Assembly (NCBI GenBank): GCA_014218235.1 | Contig: CM024761.1 | Coordinates: 93,803,648-93,867,647 of the forward strand | DNA from: Colocasia esculenta | Lineage: Eukaryota; Streptophyta; Magnoliopsida; Alismatales; Araceae | Length of the DNA: 64,000 bases | Reading direction: 5' to 3' | Program-made: the position numbers and the translations under genes | The notes under the pieces: model-generated | Database searches by the model: none | What the model was told of the DNA's origin: nothing | The model's input: only the letters and a program-made list of their open reading frames with translations | Part shown: one piece after another, positions 33,542 to 44,304 of the stretch | Layout: each line of letters starts with the position of its first letter | Position numbering within the stretch: position 1 is the stretch's first letter

Positions 33542-34760
33542 ATGGCACCTAGGCGACGTCCTAGAGAGGGAGTGGCTGAGCAGGTGACTCGTCAGAAGGC
33601 TGGAGATGCTCCACCACCTCAGCAGACGCAGCCTTTGCCACAGGACGCATACAGTGGTATTGCTCCGCCGCCACCTCCTCCTCAGGTAGCTCACGGATTA
33701 GACATGACTCGATTTCTCGAGGGGATGGCTCAGTTTGTTGCTCAGCACCGTGATGCGCCGGTACCCCAGGGTGGTACTGGGAAGGTGTTGAGGGAGTTTT
33801 TGCAGTTTCAGCCTCCTCAGTTTTTGGGCCAGCCTAATCCAGATGCAGCGCGGGCGTGGTTAGATGCAGTGGAGCGGACTTTTCGTTCCATGGAGTGTGT
33901 TCCCGAGGAGCGAGTGCTGCTAGCCAGTTACCAGTTGCAGGCACAGGCGTTGACTTGGTGGTCCTCTGAGTGGGAGACTACTTTTCAGTCTCGTCCACTT
34001 AGACAGATTCCGTGGCAGGAGTTTGTCGTTTCATTTGAGAGAGCCTTCTGTCTTACTTACGTCTGGACGGATAGGTTGTACCAGTTTCTGGACTTGCAGT
34101 AGAGGGACTTTACTGTAGTGCAGTACAGGGCCAGATTTGTAGAGCTAGGGCGTTATGCTCCGCAGATTATGGCAGATGAGGGTCTGAGGACTCAGCAGTT
34201 TGTGAGGGGCTTGAGGCCAGAGCTCAGGCAGGTGCTGATAGTTGCTCGTGTCACAGACTTGGATGCGGACTATCAGACGGCGGCAGCATTGGAGGCGGAC
34301 ACCTTGCGGACTCGTGCTTGGAGTGCAGAGGTTCAGACACAGGTAGTTCCTTCTCAGCCTCGACAGCAGCAGGGTAGTGTGCAGACGACCCAGAGGACTG
34401 CGACTTCCTACGCGTCCACTTCTACTGGGACGACGGCGAAGTCAGGATCTCGAAGGAAGTTTCGGTGTGATAGGAGGCAGGCAGAGCAGAGACAATAGTC
34501 GGTTGGGAGTGTTCAGCAGCCGGCAGGTCAGCCTTCGCAGTAGGTACAGCGTACTTTTGCTGGTCAGTGTTACCGGTGTGACCAGATGGGTCACATGACG
34601 CGAGATTGTCCTTTGTTACCTCGTGTGCCGCAGCAGCAGACCCAGTCACAGCCCCGAGTGCAGCAGCAGCAGGCACCCGTGCAGCAGCGTCAGCAGACCG
34701 GAGGTTCTGGTCGGTCGAGAGGTAGAGGCCGAGTTACTTACTTGACCCGTGAAGATGCGG
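33542..34760 (+). pseudogene. Element A gag (three nonsense codons)
   Basis: The frame opens at ATG 33542 (MAPRRRPREG) and stays open for about 405 codons except for three TAG codons at 34100, 34496 and 34541, each where sister copies or context give CAG. Proline and glutamine-rich N-terminus, capsid core (ARAWLDAVERTFRSMECVPE, LTWWSSEWETTF, YRARFVELGRYAPQI, FVRGLRPELRQ), then a CCHC knuckle CYRCDQMGHMTRDC at about residue 343 (34568-34609) and a glutamine-rich tail. The frame ends at DAE, where minus-strand sequence of element C begins. Confidence 0.9.
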
Positions 34761-36047
34761 AATCAAACAAGACTCTAGCTGCATTACCAAAACTGAAACA
34801 GTACCTTCCACCAGGTGAGCTGCCTCCGCGTCTGCACGAGTCAAGTGGGTAACACGACCTCTACCTCTCGACCCACCAGAACCTCCGGTCTGCTGACGCT
34901 GCTGCGCTGGTGCCTGCTGCTGCTGCACTCGAGGCTGTGACTGGGTCTGCTGCTGCGGCACACGAGGTAACAAAGGACAATCACACGCCATATGACCCAT
35001 CTGGTCACACCGGTAACACTGCCCAGCAAAAGTACGTTGTACCTGCTACGAAGGCTGACCTGTCGGCTGCTGAACACTCCCAACCGACTGCTGCCTCTGC
35101 TCTGCCTGCCTCCTATCACACCGAAACTTCCTCCGAGATCCTGACTTCGCCGTCGTCCCAGTAGAAGTGGACGCGTAGGAAGTCGCAGTCCTCGGGGTCG
35201 TCTGCAAACTACCCTGCTGCTGGCGAGGCTGAGAAGGAACTACCTGCGTCTGAACCTCTGCACTCCGAACACGAGTCCGCAAGGTGTCTGCCTCCAACGC
35301 TGCCGCTGTCTGATAGGCCGCATCCAAATCTGTGACATGAGCAACTATCAGCGCCTGCCTGAGCTCTGGCCTCAAGCCCCTCACAAATTGCTGAGTCCTC
35401 AAACCCTCATCTCCCATAATCTACGGAGCATAACGCCCTAACTCCACAAATCTAGCCCTGTACTGCACCACAGTAGAGTCCCTCTGCTGCAAGTCCAGAA
35501 ACTGGTACAACCTCTCCGTCTGGACGTAAGTAGGATAGAAGGCTCTCTCAAAAGAAACAACAAACTCCTGCCACGGAATCTGCCTAAGTGGGCGAGACTG
35601 AAAAGTAGTCTCCCACTCAGCGGACCACCAAGTCAACGCCTGCGCCTGCAACTGATAACTGGCTAGCAGCACTCGCTCTTCTGGAACACACTCCATGGAA
35701 TGAAAAGTCCGCTCCACTGCATCTAACCATGCTCGCGCTACATCTAGATCAGGCTGGCCCAAAAACTGAGGAGGCTGAAACTGCAAGAACTCCCTCAACA
35801 CCCTCCCACTACCACCCTGGGGTACCGGCGCGTCACGGTGCTGAGCAACAAACTGAGCCATCCCCTCAAGAAATCGAGTCATGTCTAATCCCTGAGCTAC
35901 CTGAGGTGGAGGTGGCGGCGGCGGAACAATACCACTATGTGCGTCCTATGGCAAAGGCTGCGTCTGCTGAGGTGGCGGAGCATCTCCAACCTCCTGACGA
36001 GTCGCCTGCTCGGCTACTCCCTCTCTAGGACGTCGCCTAGGTGCCAT
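34761..36047 (-). pseudogene. Element C gag, truncated, tail-to-tail with A gag
   Basis: Minus-strand gag of the sister family, starting at ATG 36047 (MAPRRRPREG). It keeps one frame to 34761, with three TAG stops (near 35950, at 35421-35423 and near 35043) where Gln is expected. CCHC knuckle CYRCDQMGHMACDC. The frame runs into the start of protease (ESCLIP) and ends at the head-on junction with A gag. The rest of protease and pol are missing. It shares its 5' LTR (36189-38036) with element B. Confidence 0.9.
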
Positions 36048-36173
36048 AGAACTACACACAGAATAAAATACACACATAAATACACTAACTACCTCCGGGC
36101 TAGCTAGCTGCAACTGTACTCTTAGACTCTGAGTTAACATGCTGGGTATTTCCTTATATATCTCATCAGACCA

Positions 36174-36186
36174 GGCTCTGATACCA
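36174..36186 (-). promoter_or_regulatory. Element C primer binding site
   Basis: TGGTATCAGAGCC on the minus strand, three bases inside the LTR edge at 36189. It shows that this LTR acts as a 5' LTR for the leftward gag. Confidence 0.95.
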
Positions 36187-36188
36187 AC

Positions 36189-38036
36189 TGTAACGACCCA
36201 GAATCCGCATTACCAGTAAGCAACCAGTAACCCGAATTCTGACCTGCTAACCCACGAGACAAGCTCGGAAGGGTAGGAAGTGAAAGTCCGAGGAGACTAT
36301 ATGTAAGAAGATACACACCATGCAAAGCTGTAAAATTCCACTATATGAACATATCATATACAATCTCAGAGTTTGAGACAAAGTACAGAGTACAGAAGTA
36401 CAACAAAAAGGTACTACTCACTGCAGCTAGGGAGCACCAACACCGGAGTGGCTAGACTCGCCTGGAACGGGAGTCGACGAAGACCCACCTGAAAGAGAAG
36501 GGAGTGAGTCTCAAGAAAGAGACCCAGTAGGGAAAAGTAACCCCACCGGCAACTAAACTAAAGTGCGGAAAGTAAAAACTGAAAGTAAGTACACGTCGCA
36601 CCACAACACAAAACTGTAAACCACGCGGCTCAGTAACACACACTCACACACACAGCAAGTAGGACTCAGCTAGGGTCTGTGGCTCGGCGTCCCGTCACCA
36701 CAGAGGCTCTCAACCCCAGCCACGTGTGCACACTACAGACGCTCTCTCTCGCGTCTGGTCCACGACCGGTTTTTCCCCTACGCTTGACCCTAGCGGTAGA
36801 GAAGGGGCTCCACGGAGACCGGCTCAAAACCACCAAAAGGAGTACGCACAGGACAGAGTCGCACACGGTGTCCTGGCTTACTAGCGAGGACAACCACACG
36901 CTAGTCGTCTAGACGGAGTCGCACCCACGCCTAGGTGACACAACAGAAATGGGTACACGGTAACGCAACGCGCGTACAACAGACAGAACACACTCAACGT
37001 CTGAAACCCCGTACAGTAGGTAAACACCTCGTGCCACAAACAACTACTCCTATGCACAGCGGAGTCACACTCTAAGCCTGGCCCACTTGTGCTATTAGGG
37101 CGGACATCACATGTCAATCGCCTCTAATCACACAACTTAAGTCTACTGGGACACAGAATATAAACGGCCATATCGATTGCCGCCAATCAGAGATAAACGG
37201 CAGCCCCTATGCCGTCAACAATAACTAAACGGCAATCGACCTTGTCGTTTAAATCACCCCTGAAGATCTCAACGTCAACAGATGTGGACGTTGATATCTT
37301 CAGTCCCCCATACCCAGAACTGAACCGAATCAGTCCCAATGGGCAAATACACTAAATAACATTCTGACTGATGGAGGAAACACATCCTCTCATCAATCCA
37401 CATTAACAGAACATCATAATTAGACAATCTAACACCTAGATTATCCAAACCACCCTCAATTCCGGCATGATATAACCCAAACCCTAAACCATAAATTGCA
37501 TTCCAATTCACTTAATTGGGCATGCTAGTTTGCTGGGGAGGGTTATAGGGTTAAGTCCCTACCTCAGAACGCCTTAAGAATCCCCAAACAGCCACTAATC
37601 GCGCCGGATTCCCCCGAAGACTCCGCGCGAATCGCACCAAAACCACGCGTTTCCCCCACCCATCTAGCAACGCCACACGATCCAGGGCCTTCCCACGAGC
37701 TCAAATTACACAACAGAAGCTGCAGGAATCATGAAAGGCAAAGGTGGAAGAAGGGAGAGGAAAGGAGAAGAAGAAGCTCTGCTCTCGGGCTGCTCTATTT
37801 CAACAGGACTGGTTAGTCGACGTCAACATCTCTGGCCGCCAACTGAACCGCCTACAGACTGACGTCCAGATCACATGTCGTTGAGTTCACATCAGACGTC
37901 CACATCGCTGGACGCTGACTCTGACTCAACGGCAAGCCCTGGCCGTCAACCCAAGTCAACGACAATGGTCTTGTCGTCAACCACACAGAACCACTACAGA
38001 CCCAATAAGGATCCACTAAAGACCCGAGACCTTACA
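36189..38036 (-). repeat. Shared LTR of elements B and C
   Basis: 1848 bp, minus orientation, from TGTAACGACCC (left) to GAGACCTTACA (right). A primer site and gag lie on its left, while a polypurine tract (38038-38049) and pol 3' end lie on its right. One LTR thus serves as 5' LTR of C and 3' LTR of B. Nearly identical to the LTR at 42822-48302; visibly more different from A's LTRs. Confidence 0.95.
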
Positions 38037-38049
38037 GCTCTCCCCCCTT

Positions 38050-39600
38050 AAGGAATTTTGCCCTCAAAATTCAAACACAAGGAAAGAAGACTCACCAAAG
38101 AGGTACGAAAAATGCTCGCGCATCTCGTCCTCCCGCTCCCATGTCGACTCACCACCGAGTGCCGCTCCACGCAACACGAACTAAAGGGATTGCCTTGTTC
38201 CTCAACCTCTGAACTCGGCGATCCTCAATATGCAACGGAAACTCTGGTACAGTCAACACTGGAGTCACCTCAGACCACTCTGCACTCTGCAGAACGTGAG
38301 ACTCGTCAGAAAGGTACCTCCGAAGCATCGACACGTGAACACGTCGTGCACTGCTGCCAACTCTGACGGAAGCTCAAGTCTGTACGCTAAACCTCCGACA
38401 CGCTCAATAATGGTAAAAGGCCCAATAAAGCGAGGACTCAACTTTCCACGCTTACCGAACCTCACCACTCCCTTCATAGGAGACACACAACAAACACCTG
38501 GTCTCCTACCTGAAACTCGAGCGGTCGCCTGCGCTGATCAGCATAACTCTTCTGCCGACTCTGAGCTGACTGAAGCCTCTGTCTCACAAGCTGAACTACC
38601 TCAACTGACTGCTGAACCAACTCCGGCCCGTGACAACTCACTCGCCAACCTCGAACCAGTCAAGAGGAGTGCGACACGGTCGTCCGTACAAAGCCTCATA
38701 TGGTGCCAAACCGATATGGAGTGATAACTATTATTATATGCGAACTCGACCAACGGCAAGTGAACTGTCCACGACCCCTGCCACTCCAGGCAACAAGCTC
38801 TAAGCATGTCCTCCAAAGTCTGGATAGTCCGCTCTGACTGACAGTCTGACTGAGGGTGGTAGGCGGAACTAAAAGCCAACTCTGTCCCCAAAGCTCTCTG
38901 GAAACTGCGCCAGAACCCAGAAGTGAAGCGAGGATCCCTGTCTGACACAATAGAGATCGGCACTCCATGAAAAGGACAATCCGCTCTACGTACAACGCGG
39001 CCAATCTACTCACACACCCCAAGTCCTGACAGGTAAGAATCTGGCAGTCTTCGTCAATCTGTCCACAAGAACCCAAATGCTATCAAAACCTCCAGCTGTC
39101 CTCGGCAAACCACAAACAAAGTCAGTCGTCACGTGGTCCCACTTCCACATCGGAATCTCTAACGGCTGCACAAGTCCTCCTGGACGCTGATGTTCGGCCT
39201 TCACCTGCTGACAGACCAAACACCTAGCAACAAAAGCCGCTATATCTCTCTTCATCCCAGGCCACCAAAACTGACGTCTCAACCTGTGATACATCTTGGT
39301 CGCCCCTGGATGAATAGAGTACCTGGAACCATGTGCCTCCTGCAAAACGACTCTCCTGATAGACTCCTCAACAGGAACATAGAGTCTATCTCGGAACCTA
39401 ACAGTCCCGTCCTCACAAAGCTCAACCTCTGGAAGAAGCAACACACTGTGCAACTCGGGATCTGCTTGCTGAGCCTCAGCAACCTGTCTCACAACGTGGG
39501 AGCTGCTAACAAACTGCCCAACACACACTGACGACGACTGGAAGAAACTCTGAAAGATCCCTCTGTCGCAGACTGCCACAACTGCCACTCTCTAAGCATC
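38050..39600 (-). pseudogene. Element B integrase and chromodomain (broken)
   Basis: Minus strand. N-terminal zinc-binding part near 39200-39330 (GSRYSIHPGATKMYHRLRRQ, CLVCQQVKAEHQRPGG). Catalytic core DFVCGLPRTAGGFDSIWVL, VDRLTKTARFLPV, SIVSDRDPRFTSGFW and AYHPQSDCQSERTIQTLEDM. The C-terminal MKGVVRFGKRGKLSPRFIGP is near 38440-38486 and the chromodomain tail lies to about 38060. It is broken by frame changes near 38970-39040, 38600 and 38265. The chromodomain is thought to guide integration to heterochromatin. Confidence 0.9.
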
Positions 39601-40905
39601 AGATGACTCATCTGTGCTTTCCTACTCAAGGCATCTGCAACTACATTCGCCTTTCCAGGCTTATACTCAATGCTGAAATCATAGTCTTTCAGATATTCCA
39701 TCCATCGACGCTGCCTCATATTCAGATCCCTCTGAGAAAACACATCTCAAACTCTGGTGGTCGGTACGGACTACAAAACTCACTCCGTACAGGTAAAGAC
39801 GCCAAATTCGCAAAGCAAACACCACAGCTGCAAGCTCTAGGTCGTGGGTCGGGTAACTCTCCTCGTGGGGCTTAAGCTGGCGAGACGCATAAGCCACCAC
39901 TCGGCCTTGCTGCATCAAGACCGCACCCAAACCAACACCTGAAGCATCTGTGCAAACCTCAAAACCCTCCTCACCTGAAGGTAAGGCAAGAACTGGCGCC
40001 GACGTAAGCAGTCGCTTCAACTCTATGAAGCTCTGCTCACACTGCTCCGACCACTCAAACGGAACTCCCTTTCTCATCAACCGAGTCAAGGGTGCAGCAA
40101 CCTGAGAAAAATCTCGAACAAACCTGCGGTAGTAACCTGCCAAACCCAGAAAGCTACGAATCTCAGACACAGATCTGGGACTCTCCCACTGCAAAACTGC
40201 CTCACCTTCGCTGGATCTACTGAAACTCCCTCACCTGAGATCACGTGCCCCAAAAAGTGAACCTGTTGTAGCCAAAACTCACACTTACTAAGTTTGGCAT
40301 ACAACTGGTGCTCTCGCAAAGTCTGCAACACGATCCTCAGGTGCTCGGCGTGCTCCTCCTCCGAAGCGGAGTACACCAGAATGTCGTCAACAAACACTAC
40401 GACAAACCGGTCCAAGAACTGGTGGAACACCCGGTGCATCAGATCCATGAAGGTGCTGGAGCATTGGTGAGCCCAAACGGCATCACCAAAAACTCAAAGT
40501 GTCCATATCTAGTCCGAAAAGCAGTCCTCTCAATGTCCGAATCTCTAATCCGCAACTGATAGTAGCCCGACCTCAAGTCAATCTTCGAGAAGACACGAGC
40601 AGACTGAAGCTGATCAAAGAGATCATCAATCCTAGGCAAAGGATACCTATTCTTGATGGTCACTTGATTTAGCTTCCTATAATCGATACACAACCTCAGG
40701 CTACCATCCTTCTTCCGGACAAACAAAACAGGTGACCCCCACGGAGAAAAGCTAGGACGAATATAGCCCTTCTCCAACAACTCCTCAAGCTGCCTCTTCA
40801 ACTCCCTCAACTCCGCTGGTGCCATACGGTACGGTGCCTGCGCAAAAGGTAAAGTGCCAGGAACCAACTCTACAGTAAACTCATCTCTCTCTCTGGTGGA
40901 AGACC
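39601..40905 (-). pseudogene. Element B reverse transcriptase and RNase H (broken)
   Basis: Minus strand. Motifs are YRMAPAELRELKRQLEELLE, SPWGSPVLFVRKKDG, LCIDYRKLNQVTIKNRYPLP, FSKIDLRSGYYQLRI, VMPFGLTNAPA, FVDDILVYS and ISGEGVSVDPAKV, then RNase H with VCTDASGVGLGAVLMQQG, SYPTHDLELAAVVFALRIWR and YKPGKANVVADALSRK. Frame changes near 40445, 40190 and 39745 split it. Length and order are normal for the family. Confidence 0.9.
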
Positions 40906-40997
40906 AGGCAACTCTTCCGAAAAAACATCCGGAAACTCACACACTACAGGAATGTCTCCCACTCCCGAGGCCATCTGGTTAAGAGTCACTGCAGAAA

Positions 40998-41394
40998 CTA
41001 GGAAACCCTGACAACCAGAAGCAAGCAACCCCTGCCCACAAAGCAGAAACTAAAAAGCGAGAAGTAAGAGGTACGATACCCTGGAAGTAGAACGCCGCCT
41101 CCAGGTATCCGCAAGTGCACCCTCTTCTTCTGGCAATCCATCACTGCACCATACCGCTCTAACCAGTCCATACCCAAAATCACATCATAGTCATGTAACT
41201 GCAAGGCAAACAGACGGGCTGACAACAACTGATCCTGCAACTGCACAGGTACCTCCTCGAGACAGTAGGACGTAAGGACAAGTCCCTGTCGGAAACTCTA
41301 CTGCCAACTCAACAGACTCTCCCGAACTCAACTCTCCATGGGAGTCTAAAAAGTCCTCAGACACGAAAGAGTGAGAGGCACCGGAATCAAACAA
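40998..41394 (-). pseudogene. Element B aspartic protease (frameshifted)
   Basis: The minus strand shows FDSGASHSFVS, an intact catalytic DSG, followed after a frame change near 41240 by DYDVILGMDWLERYGAVMDC. This is the protease that would cut gag-pol. The corresponding stretch of element A is missing. Confidence 0.85.
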
Positions 41395-41463
41395 GACTCT
41401 AGCTGCATAACCAAAAACTGAAACAGTACCTTACCAGGTGAGCTGCCTCCGCGTCTGCACGAG

Positions 41464-42676
41464 TCAAGTGGTAACACGACCTCTACCTCTCGACCCACCA
41501 GAACCTCCGGTCTGCTGACGCTGCTGCGCTGGTGCCTGCTGCTGCTGCTGCTTGCACTCGGGGCTGTGACTGGGTCTGCTGCTGCAGCACACGAGGTAAC
41601 AAAGGACAATCTCAAGCCATATGACCCATCTGGTCACACCGATAACACTGCCCAGCAAAAGTACGTTGTACCTGCTGCGAAGGCTGACCTGTCGGCTGCT
41701 GAACACTCCCAACCGACTGCTGCCTCTGCTCTGCCTGCCTCCTATCACGCCGAAACTTCCTCCGAGATCCTGACTTCGCCGTCGTCCCAGTAGAAGTGGA
41801 CGCGTAGGAAGTCGCAGTCCTCGGGGTCGTCTGCACACTACCCTGCTGCTGGCGAGGCTGAGAAGGAACTACCTGCGTCTGAACCTCTGCACTCCGAGCA
41901 CGAGTCCGCAAGGTGTCTGCCTCCAACGCTGCCGCTGTCTGATAGGCCGCATCCAAATCTGTGACACGAGCAACTATCAGCGCCTGCCTGAGCTCTGGCC
42001 TCAAGCCCCTAACAAACTGCTGAGTCCTCAAACCCTCATCTCCCATAATCTACGGAGCATAACGCCCTAACTCCACAAATCTAGCCCTGTACTGCACCAC
42101 AGTAGAGTCCCTCTACTGCAAGTCCAGAAACTGGTACAACCTCTCCGTCCGGACGTAAGTAGGGTAGAAGGCTCTCTCAAAAGAAACAACAAACTCCTGC
42201 CACAGAATCTGCCTAAGTGGGAGAGACTGAAAAGTAGTCTCCCACTCAGCGGACCACTAAGTCAACGCCTGCGCCTGCAACTGGTAACTGGCTAGCAGCA
42301 CTCGCTCCTCTGGAACACACTCCATGGAACGAAAAGTCCGCTCCACTGCATCTAACCATGCTCGCGCTACATCTGGATCAGGCTGGCCCAAAAACTGAGG
42401 AGGCTGAAACTGCAAGAACTCCCTCAACACCCTCCCAGTACCACCCTGGGGTACCGGCGCGTCATGGTGCTGAGCAACAAACTGAGCCATCCCCTCAAGA
42501 AATCGAGTCATGTCTAATCCCTGAGCTACCTGAGGTGGAGGTGGCGGTGGCGGAACAATACCACTATGTGCGTCCTGTGGCAAAGGCTGCGTCTGCTGAG
42601 GTGGCGGAGTATCTCCAACCTCCTGACGAGTCGCCTGCTCGGCTACTCCCTCTCTAGGACGTCGCCTAGGCGCCAT
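41464..42676 (-). pseudogene. Element B gag (broken)
   Basis: Starts at ATG 42676 (MAPRRRPREG). The same gag order as A and C. TAG at 42254-42256 replaces the first Trp of a TWW motif, TAG at 42113-42115 and 42050-42052 replace Gln, and a TGA near 41610 replaces Arg inside the CCHC knuckle (CYRCDQMGHMA). A one-base change near 41555 shifts the glutamine-rich tail. Confidence 0.9.
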
Positions 42677-42805
42677 AGAACTACACACAGAATAAAATAC
42701 ACACATAAATACACTAACTACCTCCGGGCTAGTTAGCTGCAACTGTACTCTTTAGACTCTGAGTTAACATGCTGGGTATTTCCTTATATATATCACATCA
42801 GACCA

Positions 42806-42818
42806 GGCTCTGATACCA
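42806..42818 (-). promoter_or_regulatory. Element B primer binding site
   Basis: Minus-strand TGGTATCAGAGCC, three bases inside the LTR edge at 42822. Confidence 0.95.
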
Positions 42819-42821
42819 AAC

Positions 42822-44304
42822 TGTAACGACCCAGAATCCGCATTACCAGTAACCCGAATTCTGACCCGCTAACCCACGAGACAAGCTCGGAAGGGTAGGA
42901 AGTGAAAGTCCGAGGAGACTATATGTATGAAGATACACACCATGCAAAGATGTAAAATTCCACTATATGAACATATCACATACAATCTCAGAGTCTGAGA
43001 CAAAGTACATAGTACAGAAGTACAACAAAAAGGTACTACTCACTGCAGCAAGGGAGCACCAACACCGGAGTGGCTAGACTCGCCTGGAACGGGAGTCGAC
43101 GAAGACCCACCTGAAAGGGAAGGGAGTGAGTCTCAAGAAAGAGACCCAGTAGGGAAAAGTAACCCCACCGGCAACTAAACTATAGTGCGGAAAGTAAAAA
43201 CTGAAAGTAAGTACACGTCGCACCACAACACAAAACTGTAAACCACGCGGCTCAGTAACACACACTCACACACACAGCAAGTAGGACTCAGCTAGGGTCT
43301 GTGGCTCAGCGTTCCGTCACTACAGAGGCTCTCAACCCCAGCCACGTGTGCACACTACAGACGCTCTCTCTCGCGTCTGGTCCACGACCGGTTTTTCCCC
43401 TACGCTTGACCCTAGCGGTAGAAAAGGGGCTCCACGGAGACTGGCTCAAAACCACCATAAGGAGTACGCACAGGACAGAGTCGCACTCGGTGTCCTGGCT
43501 CACTAGCGGAGGACAACCACACGCTAGTCGTCTAGACGGAGTCGCACCCACGCCTAGGTAACACAACAGAAACGGGTACACGGTAACGCAACGCGCGTAC
43601 AACAGACGGAACACACTCAACGTCTGAAACCCCGTACAGTAGGTAAACACCTCGTGCCACAAACAACTACTCCTATGCACAGGCGGAGTCACACTCTAAG
43701 CCTGGCCCACTTGTGCTATTAGGGCGGACATCACATGTCAATCGCCTCTAATCACACAACTTAAGTCTGCTGGGACACAGAATATAAACGGCCATATCGA
43801 TTGCCGCCAATCAGAGATAAACGGCAGCCCCTATGCCGTCAACAATAACTAAACGGCAATCGACCTTGTCGTTTAAATCACCCCTGAAGATCTCAACGTC
43901 AACAGATGTGGACGTTGATATCTTCAGCCCCCCATACCCAGAACTGAACCGAATCAGTCCCAATGGGCAAATACACTAAATAACATTCTGACTGATGGAG
44001 GGAAACACATCCTCTCATCAATCCACATTAACAGAATATCATAATTAGACAATCTAACACCTAGATTATCCAAACCACCCTCCATTCCGGCATGATATAA
44101 CCCAAACCCTAAACCATAAATTGCATTCCAATTCACTTAATTGGGCATGCTAGTTTGCTGGGGAGGGTTATAGGGGTTAAGTCCCTACCTCAGAACGCCT
44201 TAAGAATCCCCAAACAGCCACTAATCGTGCTGAATTCCCCCGAAGACTCCGCGCGAATCGCACCAAAACCACGCGTTTCCCGCCCGATCTAGCAACGCCA
44301 CACG
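42822..44304 (-). repeat. Element B 5' LTR, first piece
   Basis: Begins (left) TGTAACGACCC. Interrupted after position 44304 by a solo LTR of another family; it continues at 47944-48302. The last five bases, 44300-44304 (ACACG), are one copy of that insertion's target duplication. Confidence 0.95.
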
